Shown here: positions 35,588-44,701 of the stretch, piece after piece
Layout: each line of letters begins with the position of its first letter
How positions within the stretch are numbered: position 1 is the first letter of the stretch
Assembly (NCBI RefSeq): GCF_003634695.1
Contig: NZ_RBWV01000016.1
Coordinates: 1-64,000 of the forward strand
Length of the DNA stretch: 64,000 nucleotides
Origin: Motilibacter peucedani
Lineage (GTDB): Bacteria; Actinomycetota; Actinomycetes; Motilibacterales; Motilibacteraceae
Reading direction: 5' to 3'
Notes under the pieces: generated by a model
Seen by the model: only the letters and a program-made list of their open reading frames with translations
Told to the model about the DNA's origin: nothing
Databases searched by the model: none
Translations under genes and position numbers: made by a program

Positions 35588-37036
35588 TCAGCTCCGGGTC
35601 CAGGACTGGTTGCTGGCCCCGTTGCACCACCACACGTCGACCGGGGTGCCGTTGCCGGTGCCGACGCCGGCCGCGTCGAGGCAGAGCGCGGGGTCGACGG
35701 CGCTGGTGATCGTGCCGTCGTCGCGCACCTCCCACTGCTGGGCTGCGACGGGGGCGCAGTCGGCCAGCACGACCGGTGACCCGGCGGAGGCGCCGTCACC
35801 GCCGACGGCCATGCACGTCGAGCCGTAGACCGTGAGCTGCTTGGAGCTGTTCCAGCCCCACGACTGGTTCTCGCCGGCGTTGCAGTCCCAGAGGTCGAGC
35901 TGCGTGCCGGCGGTGGTGCTGAATCCGGGCACGTCGACGCAGCGTCCCGACCCCACGCCGCGGATCACCTCGCCGGGAGGCGCTGGCGGCAGGTCGTTGA
36001 CCGGCGACCTGCGGCCGTAGCCGTAGCCCCACCGCAGCTGCGCCACGCCGGAGGCGTTGTTGTCGACGAGGTCGCCGGACGGGGTCAGCGACTCGATCGA
36101 GTAGGCGTCGCCGGTGCGCAGACCCGGCCAGTAGACCAGGCCCATGCCGAGCGCCCGGGCCGTGTCGGTGACCGCTGCGAGGTAGGACGTGTAGACGTTG
36201 CCGTCGTGGGCGCCGTAGTTGAGCCCGGTCGTCATCGGCGAGCCGACCTCGTCCATGATCGTGCGCGAGGCGTAGGCGCCGATGCGCGGCAGCAGCTCCG
36301 CCTTCCACTCCGCCTCTGTGGTGTAGGAGAACCAGTAGCCGTAGAAGTGCAGCGACAGCAGCGTCCCTGCGAGCTCGGGCGCCGCGCCGACGCCCACGAC
36401 GCTGTCGTTGTAGCCGGTGCCCGAGATGACGACGCGCCCGCGCGGGACGTCGCTGTGGCGGGCGAGCCAGCCGGAGGTCACCGCCACCCACTGGTCGAGG
36501 GTGTAGCCGTGCGGCTCGTTCATGGGTTCGAAGTAGACCCACGGGTTGTCGCGGTAGTCCGAGACCACCGTGTCCCACATGCGGTTCCACGCCGCTGGGT
36601 CGTCGATGAAGCCGTCCTTGCTGGTGTCGGCCTCCCAGTAGCTGAGGATCACCTTGGTGTGCCGGTTGGTGGCCGCGTCGATGGCCCCCTTGTAGGACGC
36701 CCACCAGTCGTTGCCGACGCTGCTCGGGTTGATGGGCAGCCGCAGCGTCGTGGCGCCGAGGTTCTGCCGGAAGCCCTTGACGACGTCGCGGGCGGTCCGC
36801 GACACCTGGCGGTAGGAGTAGGAGGTGCTCAGCCCACTGGGCACCACTGCGTCGCTGGCGAAGTTGTCGCGCGGGTCGGCCCAGTTGACGCCGCGGAAGC
36901 CGTTGGTGCCGGCGGGAGGTACGGCGGGGTGCGTCCCAGCCTGGGCGACGCCCGCGGGGGCGAGGAGGGCGAGGGCCGCGCCGAGGGCGGCGACCAGCGC
37001 GAGGCGGCGGGGACGGCGGTGCGAAGGTGCGGACAT
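35588..37036 (-). CDS. Secreted GH5-like glycosidase with ricin-type lectin domain
   Basis: 482 residues. Signal peptide (1-33), a GH5/cellulase-fold catalytic domain (about 40-340) with acid/base FEPMNEP (Glu174) and probable nucleophile TIMDEVG (Glu263), then a ricin B trefoil (about 355-480; repeated C-D and QSW blocks: GENQSWGW, AAQQWEV, ASNQSWTRS). The lectin should anchor it on a glycan such as xylan or a galactan. The exact GH5 subfamily is not clear. It lies downstream of the LacI gene and opposite to a sugar ABC importer, which may take up its products. Confidence 0.85.
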   Translation of the reverse strand: MSAPSHRRPRRLALVAALGAALALLAPAGVAQAGTHPAVPPAGTNGFRGVNWADPRDNFASDAVVPSGLSTSYSYRQVSRTARDVVKGFRQNLGATTLRLPINPSSVGNDWWASYKGAIDAATNRHTKVILSYWEADTSKDGFIDDPAAWNRMWDTVVSDYRDNPWVYFEPMNEPHGYTLDQWVAVTSGWLARHSDVPRGRVVISGTGYNDSVVGVGAAPELAGTLLSLHFYGYWFSYTTEAEWKAELLPRIGAYASRTIMDEVGSPMTTGLNYGAHDGNVYTSYLAAVTDTARALGMGLVYWPGLRTGDAYSIESLTPSGDLVDNNASGVAQLRWGYGYGRRSPVNDLPPAPPGEVIRGVGSGRCVDVPGFSTTAGTQLDLWDCNAGENQSWGWNSSKQLTVYGSTCMAVGGDGASAGSPVVLADCAPVAAQQWEVRDDGTITSAVDPALCLDAAGVGTGNGTPVDVWWCNGASNQSWTRS

Positions 37037-37085
37037 GCGGGCTCCTGCGTCGTCGGAGGAAGCGGCTGTACGACTGTGGTGCAGC

Positions 37086-38126
37086 CTAGCCCTCGGGCCG
37101 GCTGGGCGGCGGGGCCGTGCTGGCGCGCACGACCAGCGTCGTGGGCACGATGACGCGCTCGTCGGTGAGCACCTCCCCGGCCAGCTGGCGCAGCAGCAGG
37201 TCGACCAGGCGCAGGCCGATCTCCTGGAAGTCCTGGTGCACCGTGGTCAGCGGCGGCCAGAGGTAGTCGGCGAGCGGCACGTCGTCGAAGCCCACGACCG
37301 AGAGGTCGTCGGGGATGCTGCGGCCGCTCTCGTGCACCGCTCGGCAGAGGCCCGCCGCCATCTCGTCGTTGGCGCAGAAGACCGCCGTGACGTCGTCCGC
37401 CGTCGCCAGTGACGCGGCGGCCTCGTAGCCGGAGCGGGCGCTCCAGTCGCCCCTCACCACGGCGGGCTGCTGGCGTCCCGCGGCGGCCAGCGCCGCGCGC
37501 CAGGCGTCGACGCGTACGTCTGCGGGCCCGGAGTCCGACGGGCCGGCCAGGTGGTGCACCGTCCGGTGCCCGAGGCCGAGCAGGTGCTCCACGGCCAGCC
37601 GGGTCCCGGCAGCCTGGTCGGCGCGCACCGCGGGGTGGTGGCCGACGAAGCGCGAGTCCGACACGACGACCGGCAGGGTCGGGGGCAGCACCAGGCTGGT
37701 GGGGGTGGCGGTCTCGGCGCGGATGATGACCAGCCCGTCGATGAGCTGGTGCGACAGGCGCAGCGCCGCCTCGGAGACCTTGCTGCGGGTCGGCGCGACG
37801 ACATCGACGAGGCTGACGGTGTAGCCCCTGTCGCGGGCGGCGCTGACGACGGCCTCGACGGTGCGCGACTCGCCCGTGCGGGCGATCCGGTGCGCGATGA
37901 CGCCCAGGGTGCCGAAGCTGCCGCCGCGCAGGGCGCGGGCGGCCGAGTTGGGGGAGTAGCCCAGCGACTCCATGGCGGCGAGCACCCGTGCGCGCGTCTC
38001 CGGCAGCACGCGCTCAGAGCCGGTGGAGACCCGCGACACGGTCTGGGACGACACGCCGGCGACACGCGCGACGTCGCCGATCGAGGGCTTGGTGCGGTCC
38101 CGGGCCGCCGCCGGGCGCCGCGTCAC
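37086..38126 (-). CDS. LacI-family transcriptional regulator
   Basis: 346 residues. HTH IGDVARVAGVSSQTVSRV and a ligand-binding domain with LGVIAHRIARTGE, LIDGLVIIR and VVGFDDVPLADYLWPPLTTV. It starts with GTG 38126, overlapping the stop of an upstream DeoR-type sensor (GTGA). It is the only DNA-binding protein of this sugar cluster and probably represses the divergent ABC importer and the glycosidase downstream. Confidence 0.92.
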   Translation of the reverse strand: MTRRPAAARDRTKPSIGDVARVAGVSSQTVSRVSTGSERVLPETRARVLAAMESLGYSPNSAARALRGGSFGTLGVIAHRIARTGESRTVEAVVSAARDRGYTVSLVDVVAPTRSKVSEAALRLSHQLIDGLVIIRAETATPTSLVLPPTLPVVVSDSRFVGHHPAVRADQAAGTRLAVEHLLGLGHRTVHHLAGPSDSGPADVRVDAWRAALAAAGRQQPAVVRGDWSARSGYEAAASLATADDVTAVFCANDEMAAGLCRAVHESGRSIPDDLSVVGFDDVPLADYLWPPLTTVHQDFQEIGLRLVDLLLRQLAGEVLTDERVIVPTTLVVRASTAPPPSRPEG

Positions 38127-38671
38127 GGCGCCCAGCCGACCGCGGGCCGGAGCGGCGTCCGGCGCTCGACGGCGTCGGTGACCACGTCGTCGACCTGGTC
38201 CAGGCCGGCGAAGCGGCGCAGGCCCGCGGCGCCCCACGCGGCGCGCTCGGCCACCGCCACCACCCGGTCGGCCGCCGCCATCATGGCCCGGCTGGTGTCG
38301 GCGACGAGCAGCTCGCGCACCGCCAGCCCGGTGTGCGCGTCGATGCCGTCGACGCCCACGAAGGCGACGTCGAGCTGCAGCGCCGACAGGCCCGCCAGCG
38401 CGAGCGGTCCGACGAGCGCGCCCGACGGGGTGCAGTGCCCGCCCGTGACGACGAGGCGCACGCGGGGATGGTGCTGCTCGACGGCGCGCGCGACGCGTAC
38501 GGACGTGGTCACGATCGTGACGCCCGGCACCCGGGCGAGCCGGCGGGCGACCGCCGGGGCGACGGCGCCCGGAGAGACGCCGACCACGGCACCCGGCCGG
38601 ACGACGCCCGCGGCACGGGCGGCGAGAGCCTCGCGGGCCGCTGCGAGCCGGGAGGAGGTGGTCGTGTTCAC
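38123..38671 (-). CDS. DeoR-type sensor domain protein without HTH
   Basis: 182 residues matching the DeoRC sugar-phosphate-binding domain: RPGAVVGVSPGAVAPAVARRL, VTIVTTSVRVA, VAFVGVDGIDAHTGL and VVAVAERAAWG. The N-terminal DeoR helix-turn-helix (about 60-80 residues) is absent, and the same frame upstream shows no HTH-like sequence. The start GTG 38669-38671 is a guess, with a poor ribosome site. It could modulate the overlapping LacI protein as a ligand sensor, or be a decayed regulator. Confidence 0.7.
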   Translation of the reverse strand: MNTTTSSRLAAAREALAARAAGVVRPGAVVGVSPGAVAPAVARRLARVPGVTIVTTSVRVARAVEQHHPRVRLVVTGGHCTPSGALVGPLALAGLSALQLDVAFVGVDGIDAHTGLAVRELLVADTSRAMMAAADRVVAVAERAAWGAAGLRRFAGLDQVDDVVTDAVERRTPLRPAVGWAP

Positions 38672-38804
38672 GTCAACATGCCCATGCCCGCCAGCGTGCC
38701 ACCGCTCCGCCGCGCGGTCAACGGGGCCCGCTGCAGGTTTCTCCACCGGTCTGAGGTGCAATGACCCGGTACGTCCGTCAGCTTCGCCGTGCCCGGGAGT
38801 GGCC

Positions 38805-40118
38805 ATGCAGAACCCCCAGCTCGACCGCCGCCGCTTCCTCGCCCTCGGCTCCGGGCTCGCGGCCGCGATGGGGCTCGCCGCCTGCGGCAGCAACAACGGC
38901 CGCTCGGAGGGCTCCGGGCCGGCGTCGAGCGCCGGCAGCTCGGGCGGCTCCGGCGGCGGGGGCGGCACGCCGTCGCTGTCGCAGTGGTACCACCAGTACG
39001 GCGAGACCGGCACGCAGCAGGCCGTCGAGAAGTACGCCGCGGCGTACGACAAGGCAGAGGTCTCGGTGCAGTGGACGCCCGGCGACTACGACAAGAAGGC
39101 CGCGGCCGCGCTGCTCACCGGCAACGGCCCCGACGTCTTCGAGTACGGCAACGGCGCGACCCTCGACATGATCCGAGGGGGCCAGGTCGTCGACCTGACC
39201 GACCTGCTGGGCGACGCGAAGGACGACTTCACGCCCTCGCTGATCGAGCGGATGACCTACGAGGGCAAGCTCTACGCGATCCCGCAGGTCACGGACATGC
39301 AGCTGCTGGTCTACCGCAAGAGCCTGCTCGAGAAGGCCGGCGTGCAGCCCCCGAAGACGCTCGACGAGCTCATCGACGCCGCCCACACGCTGACCACCAA
39401 GAAGGCGAAGGGGCTGTTCGTCGGCAACGACGGCGGCGTGGGCGTGCTGCCCGGGCCGCTGCTGTGGGCGTCGGGCGCCGACTACCTCGACGACTCCGAC
39501 GCGCCGGGCTTCACGACGCCCGAGGTGGCCCAGGGCTTCGCCAAGCTGCACTCGCTGTTCACCAGCGGCTCGCTGCTCCTGGGTGCTCCGACCGACTGGA
39601 GCGACCCCTCGGCCATCAGCCAGGGCCTCACCGCCATGCAGTGGACCGGGCTCTGGACGGTGCCGGCCCTGCAGAAGTCGCTCGGCGACGACTTCGGCGT
39701 CCTGCCCTTCCCCGCCAACGGCAGCGGCGGCAAGCCCGCTGTGCCGGTCGGCGCCTACGGCTCGCTCGTCAACGCGAAGAGCAAGGACGTCGAGGCGGCC
39801 AAGGCCTACGTCAAGTGGCTCTGGGTGGACAACACCCAGGCGCAGGAGGACTGGGCCACCGGCTACGGCTTCCACATCCCCGCGCGCAAGAGCCTCGCGG
39901 AGAAGTCGACCAAGCTGCAGACCGGCGTGGCCGCCGACGCCGTCTCGTTCGTCAACGACTACGGCCACGCCCAGACGCCGCTGCTCTGGACGCCCGCCTC
40001 GTCGACCGCCTTCGGCGACGCCACGAGCCGGATCATCAAGGACGGCTCCGACCCGGCCAAGCAGCTCGCAGGCGTGGCGACCAAGGTGAAGTCCGAGATC
40101 TCCCGGGTGAAGAGCTAG
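38805..40118 (+). CDS. Sugar ABC transporter substrate-binding lipoprotein
   Basis: 437 residues. The signal has a twin-arginine motif (DRRRFLALG) and a lipobox LAAC (Cys near 26), so it may be exported by Tat and lipidated. A Ser/Gly tether to about 55 is followed by a family 1 solute-binding domain (AALLTGNGPDVFEYGNGATLD, LYAIPQVTDMQLLVYRKSLL). Ligand likely an oligosaccharide. Two permeases follow. No ATPase gene is present. Confidence 0.93.
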   Translation: MQNPQLDRRRFLALGSGLAAAMGLAACGSNNGRSEGSGPASSAGSSGGSGGGGGTPSLSQWYHQYGETGTQQAVEKYAAAYDKAEVSVQWTPGDYDKKAAAALLTGNGPDVFEYGNGATLDMIRGGQVVDLTDLLGDAKDDFTPSLIERMTYEGKLYAIPQVTDMQLLVYRKSLLEKAGVQPPKTLDELIDAAHTLTTKKAKGLFVGNDGGVGVLPGPLLWASGADYLDDSDAPGFTTPEVAQGFAKLHSLFTSGSLLLGAPTDWSDPSAISQGLTAMQWTGLWTVPALQKSLGDDFGVLPFPANGSGGKPAVPVGAYGSLVNAKSKDVEAAKAYVKWLWVDNTQAQEDWATGYGFHIPARKSLAEKSTKLQTGVAADAVSFVNDYGHAQTPLLWTPASSTAFGDATSRIIKDGSDPAKQLAGVATKVKSEISRVKS

Positions 40119-40121
40119 GCG

Positions 40122-41075
40122 GTGGGAGAGCCGGCGCAGCTCCAGGCCGACCGGCTGGGGCGGCTCGGGCGGTTCCGCGGCAGCCAGGACCGCAACCTGT
40201 GGTTCTGGGCGTTCGTCGGGCCGTTCACGGTCGGCCTGCTGGTCTTCGTCTACGTGCCGATCGGCTGGAGCCTCTACCTCAGCTTCTTCGACGCGCGCAA
40301 CACGGTCACGCCGAGCGACTTCGTCGGGCTCGGCAACTACCGCGACATGCTCACGGACCCCGCGTTCGTCGACAGCCTCGGGACGTTCACGGCGTTCGCC
40401 GCCTTCATCGTGCCGTCGACGTTCGCGATCTCGCTCGGCCTGGCGCTGCTGGTGCACAACGCCCGGTGGCTGCAGGGCTTCTTCCGCTCGGTGTTCTTCC
40501 TGCCGACGGCGTGCTCCTACGTCGTGGCGTCCCTGGTCTGGAAGCTCTCGATCTTCAACGGCGTGCGGTTCGGGCTGGCCAACACCGTGCTCGGGTGGTT
40601 CGGCCAGGACCCGGTCGCGTGGCTGTCCGTGACGCACCCGCCGTGGTACTGGGTGGTGTTGGTGACGCTGCGGCTCTGGCTGCAGTCGGGCTTCTACATG
40701 ATCCTCTTCATCGCCGGGCTGAAGCGCATCCCACGCGACATCTACGAGGCGGCCGCCGTGGACGGCGCCAAGCCGGGGTGGCAGACCTTCAGGTGGATCA
40801 CGCTGCCGTCACTGCGCGCCACGTCGACTGCCGTCCTGGTGCTGCTGCTCGTCAACGCCTACCAGTCGTTCGACGAGTTCTTCAACCTGCTCTCGAGCTC
40901 GGGGCAGTACCCGCCCTACGCCCGCCCGCCGCTCGTCTACCTCTACTACCTCGCGCTGGGCAACGGGCAGGACTTCGGCCACGGCAGCGCCGGTGCCGTG
41001 GTCCTCACGCTGATCATCGCGGTGGTCACGGTCGCGCAGGGGCGGCTGCTCGGGCTGGGGAGGAGGGACTCGTGA
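40122..41075 (+). CDS. Sugar ABC transporter permease (MalF type)
   Basis: 317 residues with six predicted helices and a MalF-like core: FVGPFTVGLLVFVYVPIGWS near the start and an EAA-type loop IYEAAAVDGAKPGWQTFRWITLP. It pairs with the next permease. GTG 40122 lies three bases after the binding protein stop. Confidence 0.93.
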   Translation: MGEPAQLQADRLGRLGRFRGSQDRNLWFWAFVGPFTVGLLVFVYVPIGWSLYLSFFDARNTVTPSDFVGLGNYRDMLTDPAFVDSLGTFTAFAAFIVPSTFAISLGLALLVHNARWLQGFFRSVFFLPTACSYVVASLVWKLSIFNGVRFGLANTVLGWFGQDPVAWLSVTHPPWYWVVLVTLRLWLQSGFYMILFIAGLKRIPRDIYEAAAVDGAKPGWQTFRWITLPSLRATSTAVLVLLLVNAYQSFDEFFNLLSSSGQYPPYARPPLVYLYYLALGNGQDFGHGSAGAVVLTLIIAVVTVAQGRLLGLGRRDS

Positions 41076-41938
41076 GCGCCACGGTCGCGAGCAGGCGGCG
41101 GCGCAGACGTACGCCTCTGGAGCGGGTGAGTGCGGCGCTGCGGCTGGCGATCCTGCTGCTGGCCTCGGTGCTGTTCCTCGTGCCGTTCTACCTGGTGGTG
41201 CGCAACGGGCTCGCCTCCGAGGCCGACATCACCTCGCCGGACTGGACGCTGTTCCCCCGCACCCTGCACTTCAGCAACGTGCGCGACCTGTTCGACGACC
41301 CGGCTGTCGACATGGCGCGCAGCATGCTCAACTCGCTGGTCGTGGCGGTGCTGCAGACGCTGGGTACGCTGCTCGTCTGCTCGCTCGCCGGCTACGGTCT
41401 CGCGCGCATCCCCTACCGCTACGCCTCGGCCGTCTTCTGGCTGATCCTCATCAGCATCATGGTGCCGGCGTCGGTGACGTTCGTGCCGACCTTCGTGCTG
41501 GTCTCGAGCCTCGGCTGGGTCAGCACGCTGCGCGGCCTGATCGTGCCCGTGCTCTTCAGCGGGCTGGTGGCCTTCCTGTTCCGGCAGTGGTTCCTCGCGT
41601 TCCCGCGCGAGCTCGAGGAGGCGGCGCGGATCGACGGTCTCGGCTACATGGGGTCCTACTGGCGCATCGTGGTGCCCAACTCGCGGGGGTTCTTCGCCGC
41701 CGTCGGCACCATCACCTTCATCGGCGCCTGGAACTCGTTCCTGTGGCCGCTCGTCATCGCCCAGGACTCCTCGTCGTGGACGGTGCAGATCGCGCTGTCG
41801 ACCTTCCTGACCGCCCAGACGGTCAACCTGCACGAGCTGTTCATGGCGGCGGCGGTGGCGATCGTGCCGCTGCTGGTGGTGTTCGCGGTGCTGCAGCGCT
41901 TCATCATCCAGGGCGTCGAGACGACCGGCACCGACTGA
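41072..41938 (+). CDS. Sugar ABC transporter permease (MalG type)
   Basis: 288 residues, six helices, with the EAA loop ELEEAARIDGLGYMGSYWRIV and the MalG-like C-terminus. GTG 41072 overlaps the stop of the first permease. An Arg-rich N-terminus (SRRRRRRTP) obeys positive-inside. It needs an ATPase from elsewhere, probably an MsiK-type shared subunit. Confidence 0.93.
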   Translation: MSATVASRRRRRRTPLERVSAALRLAILLLASVLFLVPFYLVVRNGLASEADITSPDWTLFPRTLHFSNVRDLFDDPAVDMARSMLNSLVVAVLQTLGTLLVCSLAGYGLARIPYRYASAVFWLILISIMVPASVTFVPTFVLVSSLGWVSTLRGLIVPVLFSGLVAFLFRQWFLAFPRELEEAARIDGLGYMGSYWRIVVPNSRGFFAAVGTITFIGAWNSFLWPLVIAQDSSSWTVQIALSTFLTAQTVNLHELFMAAAVAIVPLLVVFAVLQRFIIQGVETTGTD

Positions 41939-41976
41939 CAGGTCGCGTTCAGGTAGGGAGCCGTAGCATCGTGGCC

Positions 41977-42660
41977 ATGGCGGGTCGCAGCGACGTCGAG
42001 GAAGCTGTCGAGCGCGTCAAGGACGCGGTCAAGCCGCGGCTGCGCGGGTGGCTCCACGCGGGCACGTTCCCGGTCGCCGTCGTCGCGGGCATCGTCCTGG
42101 TGGCGGTCAGCCCGACCGAGCGGGCGCGCATCGCGACCGCGGTGTTCTCGCTGACGGCGGCGCTGCTGTTCGGCGTCTCCGCGGCCTACCACCGCTTCAC
42201 GTGGTCGCCGCGCGCCCAGCGCGTGCTCATGCGGCTGGACCACTCGAACATCTTCCTGATCATCGCGGGCACCTACACGCCGTTCGGCGCGCTGCTGCTG
42301 CCCTCGCACCACGGGCGCACCCTGCTCTGGATCGTGTGGGTCGGCGCCCTGCTCGGCGTGCTCTTCAGGGTGTTCTGGACCGACGCGCCGCGCTGGCTCT
42401 ACACGCCGGTCTACATCGCGCTGGGCTGGGTGGCGGTCTTCTTCCTGCCCGAGATCCTCCACCACGGCGGCGTCGCGGTGCTCGTGCTGCTGATCGTCGG
42501 AGGCGCGCTCTACTCGGTCGGCGGGCTCATCTACGCCGCCCGCCGGCCCGACCCGTCGCCGCGGTGGTTCGGGTTCCACGAGGTCTTCCACGCGTGCACG
42601 CTGGCCGCCTTCGTCATCCACTACGTGGCCGTGTCGATGGTGGCCTACACCTCGAGCTGA
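41977..42660 (+). CDS. Hemolysin III family membrane protein
   Basis: 227 residues, seven predicted helices. The family's His residues are visible (AAYHRFTW, LDHSNIFLIIAGTYTPF, FGFHEVFHACTLAAFVIHYVAV), which belong to the PAQR-like metal site. Bacterial members are membrane hydrolase-like proteins of uncertain role; real haemolysis is doubtful. A TAGCAT box seven bases before the ATG suggests a leaderless mRNA. Confidence 0.9.
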   Translation: MAGRSDVEEAVERVKDAVKPRLRGWLHAGTFPVAVVAGIVLVAVSPTERARIATAVFSLTAALLFGVSAAYHRFTWSPRAQRVLMRLDHSNIFLIIAGTYTPFGALLLPSHHGRTLLWIVWVGALLGVLFRVFWTDAPRWLYTPVYIALGWVAVFFLPEILHHGGVAVLVLLIVGGALYSVGGLIYAARRPDPSPRWFGFHEVFHACTLAAFVIHYVAVSMVAYTSS

Positions 42661-42713
42661 GGCGCGGGGGGTCCGGTCGGAGTCGGTGCGGGGAGCGCGG
42701 GTACGCGGTGGCT

Positions 42714-42744
42714 GAGCGCCCGGCCGCAGGCCGCCGGGCCGCTC
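42714..42744 (+). terminator. Strong hairpin after the hemolysin III gene
   Basis: GAGCG-CCCGGC pairs with GCCGGG-C-CGCTC (one bulged C) around CGCAGGCC, about 55 bases after the stop. No T-run follows. The rest of the 294-base gap to the nuclease gene shows no coding frame with normal bias. Confidence 0.5.
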
Positions 42745-42930
42745 CATCGGCGCACCGCGGAGTCGCAGGCGGCACGGTAGGCGGGCGGAGGTCGTACGCG
42801 CACGCCGGTCGCTCGCCCCGCATCTGGCGCTCGACTCGAACGTCGCCGCTCAGTCCAGGACGTGTCCGCGCAAGCGCCCCTCTACCCACCCCTTCCTCAT
42901 CTTGTGCCAGCGACGGCTCTCCGGTAGGAT

Positions 42931-42946
42931 TCGAACACACGTTCGA
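42931..42946. promoter_or_regulatory. LexA (SOS) box
   Basis: TCGAACACACGTTCGA is a perfect match to the mycobacterial-type SOS box TCGAAC-N4-GTTCGA. It abuts a TAGGAT -10 element (42925-42930), so LexA would block transcription of the DUF222-HNH gene that starts at 42955, and DNA damage would induce it. Confidence 0.85.
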
Positions 42947-42954
42947 ACCGGCGG

Positions 42955-44625
42955 GTGGTGGCAGTGGCGCAGGGTGCGGGTGCGGGGCCTTCTCTGGCCG
43001 ACCTGATGCCGCCGCCGGATGCGACGTGGTTCGGCGAGCTCGACGATCCGGAAGAGATCGACTGGGTCGACTGGTCGGATCTGCGGTGGGCCGACGAGAC
43101 CTGGACCCATGGGCCCTCGGTCCCGGAGCACTCGGAGCCGGTGGAGCGCGCGGAGCAGTGGGGCTGGGTGCCGGGTGAGGGGCTGTTGCGGGAGCTGGCG
43201 GGGCCGGGCCGGGTGTTGGGCGAGGCGCTGGCGGGGGTGGCGCCCTCACCGGGGCTGGTGGCGGCGTTGTGCACGCTGGACGACCCGCGGGACCCGGCCG
43301 CCACGGTGTGGTGGATCGACCCGGGCGGCCCGCGGTGCGAGTCCCGGGCGCTGGACGAGGCCGAGCTGACCGTCGGGGTGGCGCAGGCGTGGGACCGGGT
43401 CGCCTCCTGGGCGTGCGCGCAGCGCGAGACCGCGGTTCAGCGCGCCCGCGCGCTGATGGTGTCGATGCCGTCCCCGGACCCGGTGGGGGTGCCGCGCTGG
43501 TCCGGGGCGGAGGCCGCTGCGGGTGAGCTGGCGGCGGCGTTGCGGATCTCCCCGCGCTCGATCGACGCCCGGCTCGAGCGCGGCGCCCGCCTGCACACAG
43601 CACACCCAGGCACGCTGTGGCTGCTCGAGCAGGGCCTGCTGACCTGGGCGCACGCCCAGGCGGTGGTCGAGGTGTGCGCGCCGCTGACCGACCCCGCGCA
43701 CCTCGCGGCGGTCGAGGCGCGGGTACTTGCCGCCGCGCCGGAGCAGACCCCGGCGCAGCTGCGGCGCTCGCTGGTGCGGGCGGTCGCCCGGGTCGACCCG
43801 GCCGGGCACGCCGCCCGCCACACCGCCGCCGCCACCGAGTCGGTCGGCGTGCGGATGGTCCCGCTCCCCGACGCCCTGGTGAGCATCACCGCGGTGCTGC
43901 CCGCACCGGCCGGGCAGACAGTCCTCGGCGCGCTCGACACCCTCGCCTCCGCGCTGCGCGACACCGTCAGCGGCAAGGGCGACGGTGAGCAGGACGGCGG
44001 CGAGGGCCGTGGCGCTCGACCCGCGACCAGGCCTCGGGTGGGTGCGGCTGAGCGGGCGGATGCGTTGGTGGTGCTGGCCGCCGCGCTCGCCGCGCACCCC
44101 GAGCTGGTCACCGGGGTGCTGGCCGCGGAGCCGGCGCGCCCGCTGGTGCGGGTCACGATCAGCGCCGACACCTTGCTCGGCCTCACGCAGCACCCCGGTG
44201 AGCTCGCCGGCTACGGCCCGATCCCGGCCGGCATGGCGCGCGCGCTGGCCGCGGACGGCACCTGGGCCCGGTTCGTCACCGACCCGGCCACCGGGCAGCT
44301 GCTCGACGCGACCCCGCACCGCTACACCCCGAGCGGGCGGACCCGCGCGTTCGTCGTCGCCCGCGACCAGACCTGCCGACACCCCGGCTGCTCCGCACCC
44401 GCCGAGACCGCCGACCTCGACCACACCGCACCGTTCGACCACCAGGACCCGGCCCGCGGCGGCCCGACCACCACCGTGAACCTCGGACCGCGCTGCCGAC
44501 GCCACCACAACCTCAAGACCTGGCACGGCTGGCGCACTTGGACCACCCCCGACGGAGCCATCGCCCACCGCACACCACTCGGGCGCACCTACACCGTCGC
44601 CGTCCCGCCCCAACCCACCGCATAG
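42955..44625 (+). CDS. DUF222/HNH endonuclease (13E12-like)
   Basis: 556 residues. A poorly conserved acidic N-terminus (1-90) is followed by DUF222 (about 150-420; ARLERGARLHTAHPGTLWLLEQ, LLTWAHAQAVVEV) and a C-terminal HNH domain (about 465-530; CRHPGCSAPAETADLDHTAP, GPRCRRHHNLKTWHGW) with the Cys pairs of the structural zinc and catalytic His of DHTAPF. Members are abundant in actinobacteria and are thought to be homing-type or damage-related nucleases. Start GTG 42955 or 42958. An SOS box lies just upstream. A Gly/Asp-rich insert near residue 340 is likely disordered. Confidence 0.9.
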   Translation: MVAVAQGAGAGPSLADLMPPPDATWFGELDDPEEIDWVDWSDLRWADETWTHGPSVPEHSEPVERAEQWGWVPGEGLLRELAGPGRVLGEALAGVAPSPGLVAALCTLDDPRDPAATVWWIDPGGPRCESRALDEAELTVGVAQAWDRVASWACAQRETAVQRARALMVSMPSPDPVGVPRWSGAEAAAGELAAALRISPRSIDARLERGARLHTAHPGTLWLLEQGLLTWAHAQAVVEVCAPLTDPAHLAAVEARVLAAAPEQTPAQLRRSLVRAVARVDPAGHAARHTAAATESVGVRMVPLPDALVSITAVLPAPAGQTVLGALDTLASALRDTVSGKGDGEQDGGEGRGARPATRPRVGAAERADALVVLAAALAAHPELVTGVLAAEPARPLVRVTISADTLLGLTQHPGELAGYGPIPAGMARALAADGTWARFVTDPATGQLLDATPHRYTPSGRTRAFVVARDQTCRHPGCSAPAETADLDHTAPFDHQDPARGGPTTTVNLGPRCRRHHNLKTWHGWRTWTTPDGAIAHRTPLGRTYTVAVPPQPTA

Positions 44626-44701
44626 CCCGCCGTCCCGCGAGGGCCGAGCGCCCTCGCGCGCCCAGCCGCGCCGAGCTGCAGATCATCTACGCTGACCGAC
44701 C

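Noticed and set aside
35573-35592. CTGAC-N10-GTCAG repeat between the MFS and GH5-like genes as a terminator
   Set aside because: Only a five-pair stem covering the two stop codons; too weak to call.
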